Positions 1 through 11,223 are shown, counted from the stretch's first letter. The stretch: 64,000 nt of DNA from Owenia fusiformis (GCA_903813345.2 CAIIXF020000008.1:8643278-8707277); one strand, 5' to 3'. The notes: a model not told the origin generated them from the letters alone. Program-made: numbers and translations.

Positions 1-126
1 AGTGTTAATTCTGACTTATCTGCTTATAATATGATTGTAATTATGTCTCATAAGCCTTTGGAGGCTGGCCGTATAATTACGGGTGACACTGTAATGAATA
101 AATAAATAATATAGCAAAATATCAAC

Positions 127-2119
127 CTGATTATTATTCCTCACAGCATATTTATATATACTTCCATTTGTGCTGTAAGAAACTTTGTAAGATGTCACCC
201 ATTGGTAATGTACAGTCGAGATCCTTCCCTGGGTAATAACACCAAAGACTTGCATTATTTTTCCCAGATCTGCTTGTATCCATTGATTTTGGTCCTTTAT
301 TTTAGCACTCCAACCTCCTCTCATATTCGCTCCTCTAAAAATAAATGATATGTAAAATGAGTGACTGCACATGACACCCTATCGTTTTTTTAATTACTTC
401 ACATATACCAAAATCAGCTTTTGGGGATGAATACTAAATAGAGGAGGCATAAAATAAATATTAAGTCTTACTCCATTTGTGTTCCAAGTCTCGCTCTATG
501 AGGTCCATGTCCATTATCAATCATACTAGAAGCAGTCAACTCGGAGTCTGGAACCCTGTGTCTTAGTCCATTAACCAATAACATTCCCATACATTTATCT
601 GAAACAACTCAGAACTGTTGTATGTACAATAAAACAAAAACGAGTTGAGAGAAACTTTCCAAAATCGTACAGTATGTTTTTGTAAAATGACTCAGAGTGA
701 TTTGATTTTGAAATAATGTTGCATATCTTATTAGTAATACATGTACAAACATTTTCTGTTTTCAAATGGTTGATATTATTAAATATTTTCTTTCATGATG
801 TACAAATGGAAACATTTTTTACAACTTTGTATATTTTCTATGAAGTAGTTAGTTTAGTCTTAGTTTAATTTTGTATATTGTAGTTTGTAGTGACTAATAT
901 GTCATTGCAATGACATCAGAGAGTCAATAAAAGATATATATAAACATACAAAGTGTAAGAAGCCAAAACTGGTGAAAAGTACTGCAGCCCCCATGTGCTT
1001 AGAAAATTTAAAATACCTCATTCAGACCATTCTAATATGTGCCGATATATGATTAAAAGTCAGAAATCCCTAGGAATTTCATTTATGACAATTTTGTTGC
1101 TTATTTTCAACATCAGAATATACAACACATTAATTTTATGATATTGATGTAGATTGTTATCGAAGAGTTTATGGTAAAGATTACTAAAATGAAATAAGAA
1201 TGTATGTATTTTTTAATACGCAATATATGAATTTTGTGAAGTGGGGTGGGCACTTATTAGGGGGTGCTAAATACAGTGATTACAGTATTTATTTATATAT
1301 GTCTTTTTGAAAGAAAGTTACAAGAACAAAATGGAGAAAAGAGGTAGTAAGACTCTACAGGTATAATTTATCAAAGAATAGTACTTCATGTTTGGGTAAG
1401 AAATTGTGAATTCTAATTAATTCATACCTGTCTATCTGTTGTTATTGAGTTATTTTCATCATTTAGATTTAGTGTCACTGAACAACAACAAAAATGCAAA
1501 CAGATGAACAATACATGAAAAAAGAATGAACAACTTCTAACATTTTTCTCATGTGGTACTTTTTTACACTTTGCTCAAACCTTTTAATCTGTCACAACTC
1601 CTTAGAACAATATATTACAATATATTTTCAAAATACCTGATGTTCCAATCTGTTTTTTTAAGTCTTCAATATCTTTCTTTATATTGGTTATATCATTTTC
1701 CATATTCTCAATGTAGCATGATCTTTCTCCGTGTATACCTGCTTAAAGTAAGAATTTACCAATGTGAGAATGTCAAATGAAATAACAGTAAAGGAAATCA
1801 AACCTTGAAAGACCACCATGTACGCTATACAGTAAAAGTTAAAGGTAGAATCAAGAGTTATTGGGAGCAACAAATTTGGTTCAAGTTGTATATGCGATAT
1901 GTAGGAACAAAGTAGCTCTGTTTAAGAAGAAATTTTCAAGAGGCTACTATTTGTCAAAACATGTTTTGTTCGGTGGGACTTGCTACTCCGTGGATTTGCT
2001 GTTTTCTAGTTTTGTAAAATGTCAGTCAAATAACTACCAGATTTTAAAGATGTTACAGTACCTGTATATCTGTAGAAAACAGTGATCACCACTAAAAACA
2101 CCTTCAATGTGGCTGCCAT
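127..2119 (-). CDS. Secreted coiled-coil + F5/8 type C (discoidin) protein, 3' partial
   Basis: Four exons are seen on the minus strand: 2062-2119 (ATG at 2119), 1637-1738, 472-598 and 127-334. All have GT-AG borders and the phases agree (1,1,2,0). Exon 1 encodes a hydrophobic signal peptide, MAATLKVFLVVITVFYRYT. Exon 2 encodes a short acidic/basic heptad segment (about residues 28-50, ENMENDITNIKKDIEDLKKQ) that looks like a coiled coil. Exons 3-4 encode most of a discoidin domain: VPDSELTASS, GPHRARLGTQ, GGWSAKIKDQNQWIQADLGK, GVITQGR and WVTSYKVSYS. These match the family's hallmark motifs. Such domains bind carbohydrates or phospholipids outside the cell, so a lectin-like or oligomeric adhesion role is inferred. 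165 residues are visible; the end of the domain (further beta strands and the closing Cys) must lie beyond position 1. Domain identity is firm; the exact role is unknown. Confidence 0.82.
1961..2012 (-). repeat. Fragment of the CCACCGAAC repeat-element end
   Basis: Forward bases 1965-2010 contain TTGTTCGGTGGGACTTGCTA followed by CTCCGTGGATTTGCTG. This is the reverse complement of the left end of the element at 5.93 kb. It lies in intron 1 of the discoidin gene. Only the terminal segment is present, without the internal tandem repeats. Confidence 0.6.
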
Positions 2120-3844
2120 TGTTCTGTGATTCTAGCCTAGTTAGTTCTTGTTTCTCTTGCTCGTTATCCTTGTTTGCTACACAATGTTATAATTTCACCT
2201 GTGTTTATGTCTAAATCCTGTGGATAATGTTGTATACTTCGATGGCTCTGATTGGCTAGTAGTAAAAATATACTGATTAAAGTAAATAAATGCTGATGGC
2301 CAATCATATCAGCATACATGTATCAGCAGCATTTTCCTTCGCCTTTTCAATCAACTGGAGTCGTCAGCAGTCACAGGGGATAGTAAAGCATGGGCGACTC
2401 CACTCGATGGCAGCATGCCTAAGGTTAAAGCAAAAATTTCTTGTTTCCTTTTCTGCATTCACATATTTGTTGGGTTGGATTTATTTAAGGGTATTCCATG
2501 GAATTGGAATGTTTGATCAATATAGTATTGAAAACATTTTAACTTCTGAATTTATGTCATGAGAATTTATTATTTATGGCATTTGAATACTAAATGTGTG
2601 CATTGTGGTTAATAAAAAAGTCATCATGTCACAAGTTATCTGTAATTAATGTGGTATTTGCAAATATCAACTCTGATATTTGCTAGTATTGTGTAAACTA
2701 TATTTCATTTAACATGTAGTATAATAATATCTGGTTCATTTATTTTAAATACCTGTTAGTGTTAATGATTGTTTGGCTATATTACAATGTATGTATCTTT
2801 TTTTATTTATTTATTTTTGTGATGCCAGGATCCATTCAGTGGTTGGTGTTTGGTGTTCAGGGTTCTGCGTATAACAATTTGCAATAACTTACAAGGTGGT
2901 GACATTTTGTCACATTAATGCCTTGCTTATATTGGAACTATATTGTAAGAAATTGAATCTTCCAGGTACAATTTAAAGAGGCAGATTGAGAGTACCAAAG
3001 ATTGTGCATGGAATAGGATATATCAGCTCACCTGTTCAATCCCGATTTAAATCAGGAGAAATCCAGAATTTTTAGTGCTTGTCACGACTTTTTACTCAAA
3101 ACCTCCTATTTTCAAAAACTTAGATTTTTTAGAAAAAATCCTGATTTTTCATAAAATTTCACAATTCTTTGTTCAAAAATCCTGATTTGTTAACGAGACA
3201 TCTTTGGAACATCTTTGGAAAATATTTGTTGATTTGTACCCTTGATTAAAGGTGTAACAAGTAGTGCAGAGGGGCCATTCAACGATCATGAACCAGTGTC
3301 AAAATATATTTAACTTTGGATATTTCATCAAGACTAACATCTATTTGTATTTTCTTCAAAGAAACCCCCCAGATAATCATTATTTCAGCTTATATTCCTC
3401 TTGAAACATGGTGGATCTTAAAATATAAAAGTGGACGTCCCCTTTTTGAAGCTTTGAACTGAATTTACACTTTTTAATGCCGAAATTGATAGTTTATCCA
3501 TACATTTTAAGAAAATAGGTATGTCGAAGAAGATGTTAAGCCAACTGTTGCCTTGATAGCTCAGAAAAAGTTAAAATTTTCCCATTTTCTCTCTACAAGC
3601 CTTATTGCCCCTTTAAGTAACAACTGTTCTGATTGGCTGGTGATTTAATGGCTATTTGAAAGTTTGTTTGCTCAGTCCTGACAATTGCTGCACCAAGGGT
3701 ATGGAAAGAAGTGAAATACCCTTGGACCAAGGATGAAGATGGTCAGAGTCTCTTTGTATAGGCTGATACACAGATCCCATATTAATACATGTATCTCTAC
3801 CTGGTGCAAGTAAATAATGTTTTTGTTCTGTTTATTTGTTGTAG
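2120..3844. other. Intergenic/intron stretch with one MITE fragment; no certain exon
   Basis: This stretch separates the divergent discoidin gene (minus) from the first visible MCMDC2 exon (plus). Positions 2836-2925 hold a decayed right half of the TGTCACCACC MITE family. A plus-strand open stretch at about 3680-3761 (TIAAPRVWKEVKYPW..., closed by TAG) looks coding in composition, but I cannot place it in a known gene. No exon for the missing upstream part of MCMDC2 was recognised. Confidence 0.5.
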
Positions 3845-6800
3845 TACTTGAAAGTAATCAGTTACTCATCGAAATACCAGAAAAATATACTGAGGGGAAT
3901 CTACCCCAACAAATCACTCAACCTCTCAGATGTAACATATGGGGTTACACTGAGAAAAACTGTAGAACTAAGATGTCTTCTGATATAAATAATGGGATTG
4001 AGTTGGATGAAATGACCAGAAGTCTTGCAGAGTGAGTAATCATTTTGTGTTATTGTACTTTTATACCAGCCTTGGCCAACTTTAGTATTATGATTCATGA
4101 ATAGATGTTCAGAGTTACAGTGTGGATGAAATCCTGGAGGATTAGAAAACTAATACCAAAATTCAAAGAGAAGAGATTTTTTGAAGGATGAAAATTGAAA
4201 TTGATGAAACTACACCGCATGCTAGCTGCGTTTCACTGGCTATTTTCCAGCTTCTTTGGCATGGTTCATTTCACTAGCAAGCCCTCTCAAGAGTATGCTG
4301 ACAACATGATGGTTCACCAGACACTTGTTACAGCCATGAAGAATGATGTTGAAGAAAATGCTGAACCTATATCTATAGATCATTTTAGAGAGGTATGTAC
4401 ATGTACCATGATTTCCTTGTCCCACTCACAGAAATTAATCGCAAATGCATCATTGAAGTAGCTTAGCTTGTATATTTTTCAAATCCTTGATACATTGAAC
4501 TAATATTCAAGTCAACACAAATGTGACCTTTTATCTTTTTAATCTTCTTACTGTAAATGAAAATGGTATTTGAGAGCTAATATATGTAATAGAATTTCTT
4601 AATGATCCCAGTGGCTTGGGTTCTACATGACTGTTTCTTTTTGTTTTGAAGCATATCATTTTAACATGTTTCTCTTACAGTTTATTGATATATCAAGACA
4701 CACACAAGTGTTTCTCGGAAAGCAGGCTGAGAAATTGATCAGAGGGTACTATGTGAGTAGTAGGAGAGTCCGCGCAGCAAGTGTACATGATACAGCATTC
4801 CCTGTATCTGCGGTCCAAACTATGTAAGTAATGACATCATAGTTTAGTAAGCAATTACATGTACATTAAAACTTGTAAAATGGAACACCTCTGTAAGTAG
4901 AACATCTCCAGAAGTGAAACACTTTTCAAAGTCCCCCAAGCTATTGACTTATTGTTAAATGAACATATGTAAGTTGAACACCTCCCATTGGAAGACCTTT
5001 TGTTAGAGGTAACAAAGAGTTTCCACAGATTTTACTGTATATATTTTGGAGTTTTTTTTTTAATTGATTCTGTTTTGATATGTAATTTTGTATTTTTCTT
5101 CAATTTTATGTTTTAGTACATCTATGGCAGTTGCACATGCAAAACTGAGTATGAGGAAGGAGGCAAAAGCAGAAGATGCAGTGTTGGCTATTTATCTATA
5201 TGAGGAATATATTACTTCACGTTATGGTAAGAAACTTTTTGCATTTGCTTTTGTTGATGATTTGATGATACTGAATTGCATAAAGCTACCAGGGGATTGA
5301 CATCCTCCTCTAAATTTTCTTTGACATCTTCTTATATGCACAAATATTCTCATTAGTACAATGAAATATTGAGTATGGATTGGTATGTATTTCAAATCTA
5401 AAGCAATTATAGAATAAAATACCAAACCAAATAGTCAATAATGTATGAACTATTCTTCTTATACAGGCTATTCTGTACTGAATGTTGATCCATGTCCCCA
5501 CATCAGAGACAACAATCTAGATTCCTACATAGGACATAAGGTAAGCTTCAAAATGGAGAGCATGACTGCCATGGTCATGTAAAGACATATCTCTGATCAA
5601 TAGAAGAGAATAACATTTGATCACTTGATCAGGATGTAGACTGTCAGGAATGTTGTAGAATTGGTTTCAATGTTGTCTTCTTACATCCTAAGTGATTTCG
5701 AAGTTGTTTATCCCCCCACAGTTGATGTATACCCTAGGGAGCTTGTGTGTATTTATCTGAGCTCTGATAATAATACATTATAGTTTTGACTTTGATTGAT
5801 TTTCACCTAGGAAAAGTCAACCAATCAGATTTACATTAAGTTCCAAATTATGTTATGTTAACCAATCAGATTTACATTTAGTTTCATATTATGTTAATAT
5901 AACCAATCAGATTTACATTAAGTTCCAAACTAGAAAAACAGCAACTCCACGGAGTAGCAAATTCCACCGAACAAAACATATTATGCTTATTATAGCTAGT
6001 GTAAATGTTGAAATGTTTGTGCACTTTGTGATAGAAGCATGAAATTTGGCACAAAGTTAGTTTATACCATTGTGAACTAGGCATCATCATATAAAATTTG
6101 AACCAAATCCGTTCACTGGTCTCTGAGTTATCAAAGATTATGTTTTTTACGAATGTGGGCCGCCATCTTGAAATTCAGCCGCCATCTCGAAAATTATTTC
6201 TTGAACAGAGCTACTGTGTCCCTAGGCATAAACATATAAAATTTCAACCAAATCTGTTCACTGGTATTTGAGTTATCAAAGATTACGTTTTTTACGAAAG
6301 ATTGCCGCCATTTTGAAATTAAGCGGCCATCTTGAAAATGTTTTGTCGAACATAGCTACTGTGTCCCTAAGCATCATCGTATAAAATTTGAACCAAATCC
6401 ATTCACTGGTATTTGAGTTATCAAAGATTACATATTTTTACGAAAAATGGCCGCCATTTTGAAATTAAGCGGCCATCTTGAAAGTCTCTTTTTGTGCGAA
6501 ACTCCTTTGTCCCTAGGCATCAGCATATAAAATTTGAACCAAATCCGTTCACTGGTATATGAGTTATCAAAGATTACGTTTTTTACGAATATGGGCCGCC
6601 ATCTTGAAATTCAGCCGCCATCTTGAAAATTATTTCTTGAACAGAGCTACTGTGTCCCTAGGCATAATCATATAAAATTTCAACCAAATCTGTTCACTGG
6701 TATTTGATTTATCAAAGATTACGTTTTTTACGAAAAATTGCCGCCATTTTTAAATTAAGCGGCCATCTTGAAAATGTTTTGTCGAACATAGCTACTGTGT

Positions 6801-7420
6801 CCCTAAGCATCATCATATAAAATTTGAACCAAATCCGTTCACTGGTATTTGAGTTATCAAAGATTACATATTTTTACAAAAAATGGCCGCCATTTTGAAA
6901 TTAAGCGGCCATCTTGAAAATCTCTTTTGTGCGAAACTCCTTTGTCCCTAGGCATCAGCATATAAAATTTGAACCAAATCTGTCAACTTGTATTTGAGTA
7001 ATCAATGATTACATTTTTTACGAAAAATGGCGGCCATTTTGAATTGAGGGGCCATATTGAAAATTCCTTCTCGAGCAGAGGTCCTACACTCATAAGGCAT
7101 AAGCCTATAAAATTTGAATCAAATCCGTGAAACGGTATTTGAGTTATCGCCCGGACAAACAGACGGACGGACGGACGGACGGACGGACGGCTTTCCTATA
7201 TCCCTCACGAACTTCGTTCGGTGGGATAATTATATTATATTAACCAATCAGATTTACATTTAGTTTCATATTATGTTAATATAACCAATCAGATTTACAT
7301 TAAGTTTCATATTATGTTATGTTACAGCATAACCAGCACATGCAGCAGTTTTATGTGCACTTAGTGAGGTTCTGTTCTATTCATGCCGGGGAGGGAGAAT
7401 TCACATTCCATGAAGAATAG
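3845..7420 (+). CDS. MCMDC2: MCM domain-containing protein 2-like, six 3' exons (5' partial)
   Basis: Exons are 3845-4031, 4251-4392, 4681-4823, 5117-5226, 5467-5540 and 7328-7420 (stop TAG 7418-7420). The phases connect without a break and give about 248 C-terminal residues. The first exon reads LESNQLLIEIPEKY... then LRCNIWGY, matching the region after Walker B in vertebrate MCMDC2. Later exons carry LIRGYYVSSRRVR and VAHAKLSMRKEAKAEDAVLA, the arginine-finger/lid part of an MCM AAA+ fold, and a final QFYVHLVRF segment. MCMDC2 is a divergent MCM relative needed for meiotic recombination and synapsis in mouse. The upstream two thirds, including the DNA-binding and Walker regions, were not found. 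Either they lie left of the window, with the discoidin gene inside an intron, or this is a partial copy. No frameshift is seen, which argues against an old pseudogene. Confidence 0.75.
4861..5038. mobile_element. Decayed short element with TACAxTAAAAC-type ends
   Basis: The stretch begins TACATTAAAACTTG followed by AATGGAACACC, and ends ACAGATTTTACTGTA. These are degenerate inverted ends of the CAGTAAAACCTG type also seen at 12.22 and 18.16 kb. It contains spaced GAACACCTC/TTGAACACCTCC words. It lies in an MCMDC2 intron and has no coding capacity. Confidence 0.4.
5820..5930. repeat. CCAATCAGATTTACATT tandem repeat (left flank)
   Basis: Three imperfect copies of a unit of about 46 bp, each with AACCAATCAGATTTACATT followed by AGTT and an ATTATGTTA word. 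Two further copies lie at 7219-7325, on the other side of the 1.3-kb element. The element therefore appears to sit inside a pre-existing short tandem array, or to have duplicated its flank. Confidence 0.7.
5931..7218 (-). mobile_element. Repeat element with CCACCGAAC inverted ends and 145-bp internal monomers
   Basis: The ends are inverted: left TTCCACCGAAC, right GTTCGGTGGGATAAT. The interior has eight monomers of about 145 bp, marked by CATATAAAATTTGAACCAAA at roughly 6079, 6224, 6371, 6516, 6661, 6806, 6951 and 7096. Each monomer has GTTCACTGGTATTTGAGTTA and one or two GCCGCCATCTTGAAA boxes. Monomers three apart are most alike, giving a higher-order period near 437 bp. A GGAC microsatellite at about 7160-7190 precedes the right end. 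No ORF of transposase size is present, so it looks non-autonomous. It fills most of the last MCMDC2 intron. Confidence 0.75.
7219..7325. repeat. CCAATCAGATTTACATT tandem repeat (right flank)
   Basis: Two copies of the same unit as at 5820-5930. The stretch ends in the polypyrimidine/AG acceptor of the last MCMDC2 exon (TTATGTTACAG). Confidence 0.65.
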
Positions 7421-7501
7421 TTCAGTAAGTATTTCTACTCATAACTACTCTAGACTTAAGTATAGGTAGGGATTCAGGGTGACTGAATTTAAAAATGGCC
7501 A

Positions 7502-7509
7502 CTTTATTG
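7502..7509 (-). terminator. Possible polyadenylation signal of gene A
   Basis: Forward TTTATT (minus AATAAA) lies about 175 bases downstream of the gene A stop codon. This is the nearest canonical hexamer noticed. Confidence 0.35.
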
Positions 7510-7680
7510 AAGCTTGGTATATTTGTTATATCTAGAATTATTGATTTAGCATATATAAACAGCACTTTTGTCTCTTGTGTGCAACTACAAATAGCCCAAT
7601 AGGTATTAATTATAACTATTACTAAGGACATATGATAATAGTCATATGAAAGTTGTCTCACAAGTAAATTGTTTTGAGTG

Positions 7681-10600
7681 TTAAGTTGTCATACGTCGCC
7701 ACTTTCTACAGCGCCTGGTACACAATACATTTATTTGTTCATCTTTGATAACGATTTCACAACAATTGCGGTGAAAGAACTTGTGGGAATCACATTCTCT
7801 GCCTCTACTGTTATTAAGACAAAATTTGACGACTTGGATATGCTGTTTGTTTTTCAATTGGCCATGATCTCTGCACCTTGGTTTATTGAGAAGATCTACA
7901 TCCAGTTCATTGCATTCATCATGGCACATTGCTGAAAGTAAAGGATATTAAACAATTATCTCTGTTTGTTTCTCAATTGGCCATGATCTCTGCACCTTGG
8001 TTTATTGAGAAGATCTACATCCAGTTCATTGCATTCATCATGGCACATTGCTGAAAGTAAAGGATATTAAACAATTATCTCTGTTTGTTTCTCAATTGGC
8101 CATGATCTCTGCACCTTGGTTTATTGAGAAGATCTACATCCAGTTCATTGCATTCATCATGGCACATTGCTGAAAGTAAAGGATATTAAACAATTATCTC
8201 TGTTTGTTTCTCAATTGGCCATGATCTCTGCACCTTGGTTTATTAAGAAGATCTACATCCAGTTCATTGCATTCATCATGGCACATTGCTGAAAGTAAAG
8301 GATATTAAACAATTATCTCTGTTTGTTTCTCAATTGGCCATGATCTCTGCACCTTGGTTTATTGAGAAGATCTACATCCAGTTCATTGCATTCATCATGG
8401 CACATTGCTGAAAGTAAAGGATATTAAACAATTATCTCTGTTTGTTTCTCAATTGGCCATGATCTCTGCACCTTGGTTTATTGAGAAGATCTACATCCAG
8501 TTCATTGCATTCATCATGGCACATTGCTGAAAGTAAAGGATATTAAACAATTATCTCTGTTTGTTTTTCAATTGGCCATGATCTCTGCACCTTGGTTTAT
8601 TGAGAAGATCTACATCCAGTTCATTGCATTCATCATGGCACATTGCTGAAAGTAAAGAATATTAAACAATTATCTCTGTTTGTTTCTCAATTGGCCATGA
8701 TCTCTGCACCCTGGTGTATTAAGAAGATCTACATCCAGTTCATTGCATTCATCGTGGCACATTGCTGAAAGTAAAGAATATTAAACAATTATCTCTGTTT
8801 GTTTCTCAATTGGCCATGATCTCTGCACCGTGGTTTACTGAGAAGATCTACATCCAGTTCATTGCATTCATCGTGGCACATTGCTGAAAGTAAAGAATAT
8901 TAAACAATTATCTCTGTTTGTTTCTCAATTGGCCATGATCTCTGCACCTTGGTTTACTGAGAAGATCTACATCAAGTTCATTGCATTCATCATGGCACAT
9001 TGCTGAAAGTAAAGGATAATTAAACAATTATCTCTGTTTTTTCTCAATTGGCCATGACCTCTGCACCTTGGTTTATTGAGAAGATCTACATCCAGTTCAT
9101 TGCATTCATCATGGCACATTGCTGAAAGTAAAGGATATTAAACAATTATCTCTGTTTGTTTCTCAATTGGCCATGATCTCTGCACCTTGGTTTACTGAGA
9201 AGATCTACATCAAGTTCATTGCATTCATCATGGCACATTGCTGAAAGTAAAGGATAATTAAACAATTATCTCTGTTTTTTCTCAATTGGCCATGACCTCT
9301 GCACCTTGGTTTATTGAGAAGATCTACATCCAGTTCATTGCATTCATCATGGCACATTGCTGAAAGTAAAGGATATTAAACAATTATCTCTGTTTGTTTC
9401 TCAATTGGCCATGATCTCTGCACCTTGGTTTATTGAGAAGATCTACATCCAGTTCATTGCATTCATCATGGCACATTGCTGAAAGTAAAGAATATTAAAC
9501 AATTATCTCTGTTTGTTTTTCAATTGGCCATGATCTCTGCACCTTGGTTTATTAAGAAGATCTACATCCAGTTCATTGCATTCATCATGGCACATTGCTG
9601 AAAGTAAAGGATATTAAACAATTATCTCTGTTTGTTTCTCAATTGGCCATGATCTCTGCACCTTGGTTTATTGAGAAGATCTACATCCAGTTCATTGCAT
9701 TCATCATGGCACATTGCTGAAAGTAAAGGATATTAAACAATTATCTCTGTTTGTTTCTCAATTTGCCATGATCTCTGCACCTTGGTTTATTAAGAAGATC
9801 TACATCCAGTTCATTGCATTCATCATGGCACATTGCTGAAAGTAAAGGATATTAAACAATTATCTCTGTTTGTTTCTCAATTGGCCATGATCTCTGCACC
9901 TTGGTTTATTGAGAAGATCTACATCCAGTTCATTGCATTCATCATGGCACATTGCTGAAAGTAAAGGATATTAAACAATTATCTCTGTTTGTTTCTCAAT
10001 TTGCCATGATCTCTGCACCTTGGTTTATTGAGAAGATCTACATCCAGTTCATTGCATTCATCATGGCACATTGCTGAAAGTAAAGGATATTAAACAATTA
10101 TCTCTGTTTGAATTCCTTGACAGCAAGACTGATATCTATAAACCTATTAAATAATATTTGAATGTTAATGTTCAACCTGTTGTAAGCATATTAATGTTTA
10201 TATATTCATTCGGTTGTGTTATTTTTTTTTGTATATTGTAGAACATCAAAACAAATCATATTAGGTGATGACATAAATTACGCCGTTTAAAAATATATTG
10301 AGTGAAAGCAAATGGTGAGAAGTTGTCGTTTTGTTTTTCAAAGTTTTACTGTTCCACATCAAAGGAATTCTGATATTCTAAACTAGTAAGCATTTCATTG
10401 TACGACATTATGGATTACCTAGACTTTCCATGGTTTCATTATCTGATATAAACCCAAAGCAGCATTTGTGAACATCAGGCATCATATCACATTTATCTTC
10501 ATTTCTTGCCCAATGGGAAAATATTCCTTTGTCGAATCTTGGACACCTTAAAGTTACATCCAGGCGGCATACAAAATCAAGGAAATTTCTTATTGCAGGA

Positions 10601-11223
10601 AAATACACACTCATATTGATACCTCTTCTGGTAGTTCTTTGTGTGGTTGTAGTTGATGTAGTGGTAGTTGGTGTGGTAGTCATTGATGTGGTAGAGGTTG
10701 GTGTGGTTGAAGTCTGTGTGGTAGTACTTTGTGTGGTTGTAGTTGGTGTAGTGGTAGTTGGTGTGGTAGTAGTTGATGTGGTAGAGGTTGGTGTGGTTGA
10801 AGTCTGTGTGGTAGTACTTTGTGTGGTTGTAGTTGGTGTAGTGGTAGTTGGTGTGGTAGTAGTTGATGTGGTAGAGGTTGGTGTGGTTGAAGTCTTTGTG
10901 GTAGTACTTTGTGTGGTTGTAGTTGGTGTGGTTGAAGTCTGTGTGGTTGTAGTTTGTGTTGTTGTCTGTGTAGTTGTATTTTCTGTTGTTGTATTTGATG
11001 TTGTTAGTATTGTTGATTCTTGTATCGTTGCGGAAGATTCTGTTGTATCATGGTCTTCTATAGTATTAGAGTCCATAATTGTTGTCACTGATTCTTCTGT
11101 TGGTGAAGGAGTTTCCGTTGAATTCAATGCATGCTCGCTTTGGTTATTATAAGGTGTCGTAAGTGACACTGTGTTCTTTATGAAGACTCCACAAAGGAAA
11201 ACAATGTATCGCCAATAAGCCAT
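7681..11223 (-). CDS. Gene A: mucin-like secreted protein with novel cysteine-rich domain
   Basis: Two exons: 10419-11223 (ATG at 11223) and 7681-7931 (stop at 7681-7683). The donor is CTAG|GTAATC and the acceptor CTTTACTTTCAG; both borders are phase 1, and the protein is 351 aa. Residues 1-20 form a signal peptide (MAYWRYIVFLCGVFIKNTVS). Residues about 21-205 are Ser/Thr-rich, including three copies of a roughly 30-residue TTTPTTTT/STTPTSTTS unit, typical of O-glycosylated mucin stalks. From about residue 213 a cysteine-rich region follows: CRLDVTLRCPRF, EDKCDMMPDVHKCCF, then in exon 2 CHDECNELDVDL, GRECDSHKFFHRNCCEIV and CTRRCRKWRR, with 14 Cys in all. Genes B and C share the cysteine pattern, exon structure and phase. 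I do not recognise the domain. An extracellular matrix, mucus or defence role is only inferred. The intron holds the 119-bp array listed separately. Confidence 0.72.
7843..10110 (-). repeat. 119-bp tandem array: repeated splice acceptor plus partial exon 2 of gene A
   Basis: Nineteen units of 119 bp plus a 7-bp remnant (CTGTTTG); the array length, 2268 bp, equals 19x119+7. The unit phase holds throughout, for example CAATTGGCC at 7855, 7974, 8093 and the last at 9997. The first unit is the real one: it covers the polypyrimidine tract and AG of the gene A intron and the first 26 or so codons of exon 2. The other 18 lie upstream in transcription order. Each keeps CTTTACTTTCAG followed by the exon start (CAATGTGCCATGATGAATGC on minus), then diverges into a short tail ending CAGAGATAA, an in-frame stop. 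Units are nearly identical, with scattered substitutions (CCTTGG to CCTGG/CCGTGG, TTGAG to TTAAG). Two units (near 9000 and 9250) share a paired +1/-1 indel, which points to recent block amplification. Confidence 0.92.
10640..10950 (-). repeat. In-frame 90-bp minisatellite encoding Thr-rich stalk
   Basis: Within exon 1 of gene A, about three units of roughly 90 bp encode repeats of STTPTSTTS, TTTTPTTTT and TTQSTTTQT. The length keeps the reading frame, as expected of a mucin VNTR under coding constraint. Confidence 0.8.

Noticed and set aside
2290-2562. 90-aa plus-strand ORF upstream of MCMDC2
   Set aside because: No resemblance to MCM proteins, no convincing splice borders, and a frame that begins in AT-rich sequence.
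7843-10110. CRISPR-like regular array
   Set aside because: The whole 119-bp unit is repeated with no variable spacers, it derives from a neighbouring exon, and the genome is animal.
10529-11152. 207-aa plus-strand ORF rich in Val
   Set aside because: It is the antisense shadow of the Thr-rich minus-strand exon of gene A; GTTGTAGTT is the complement of Thr codons.
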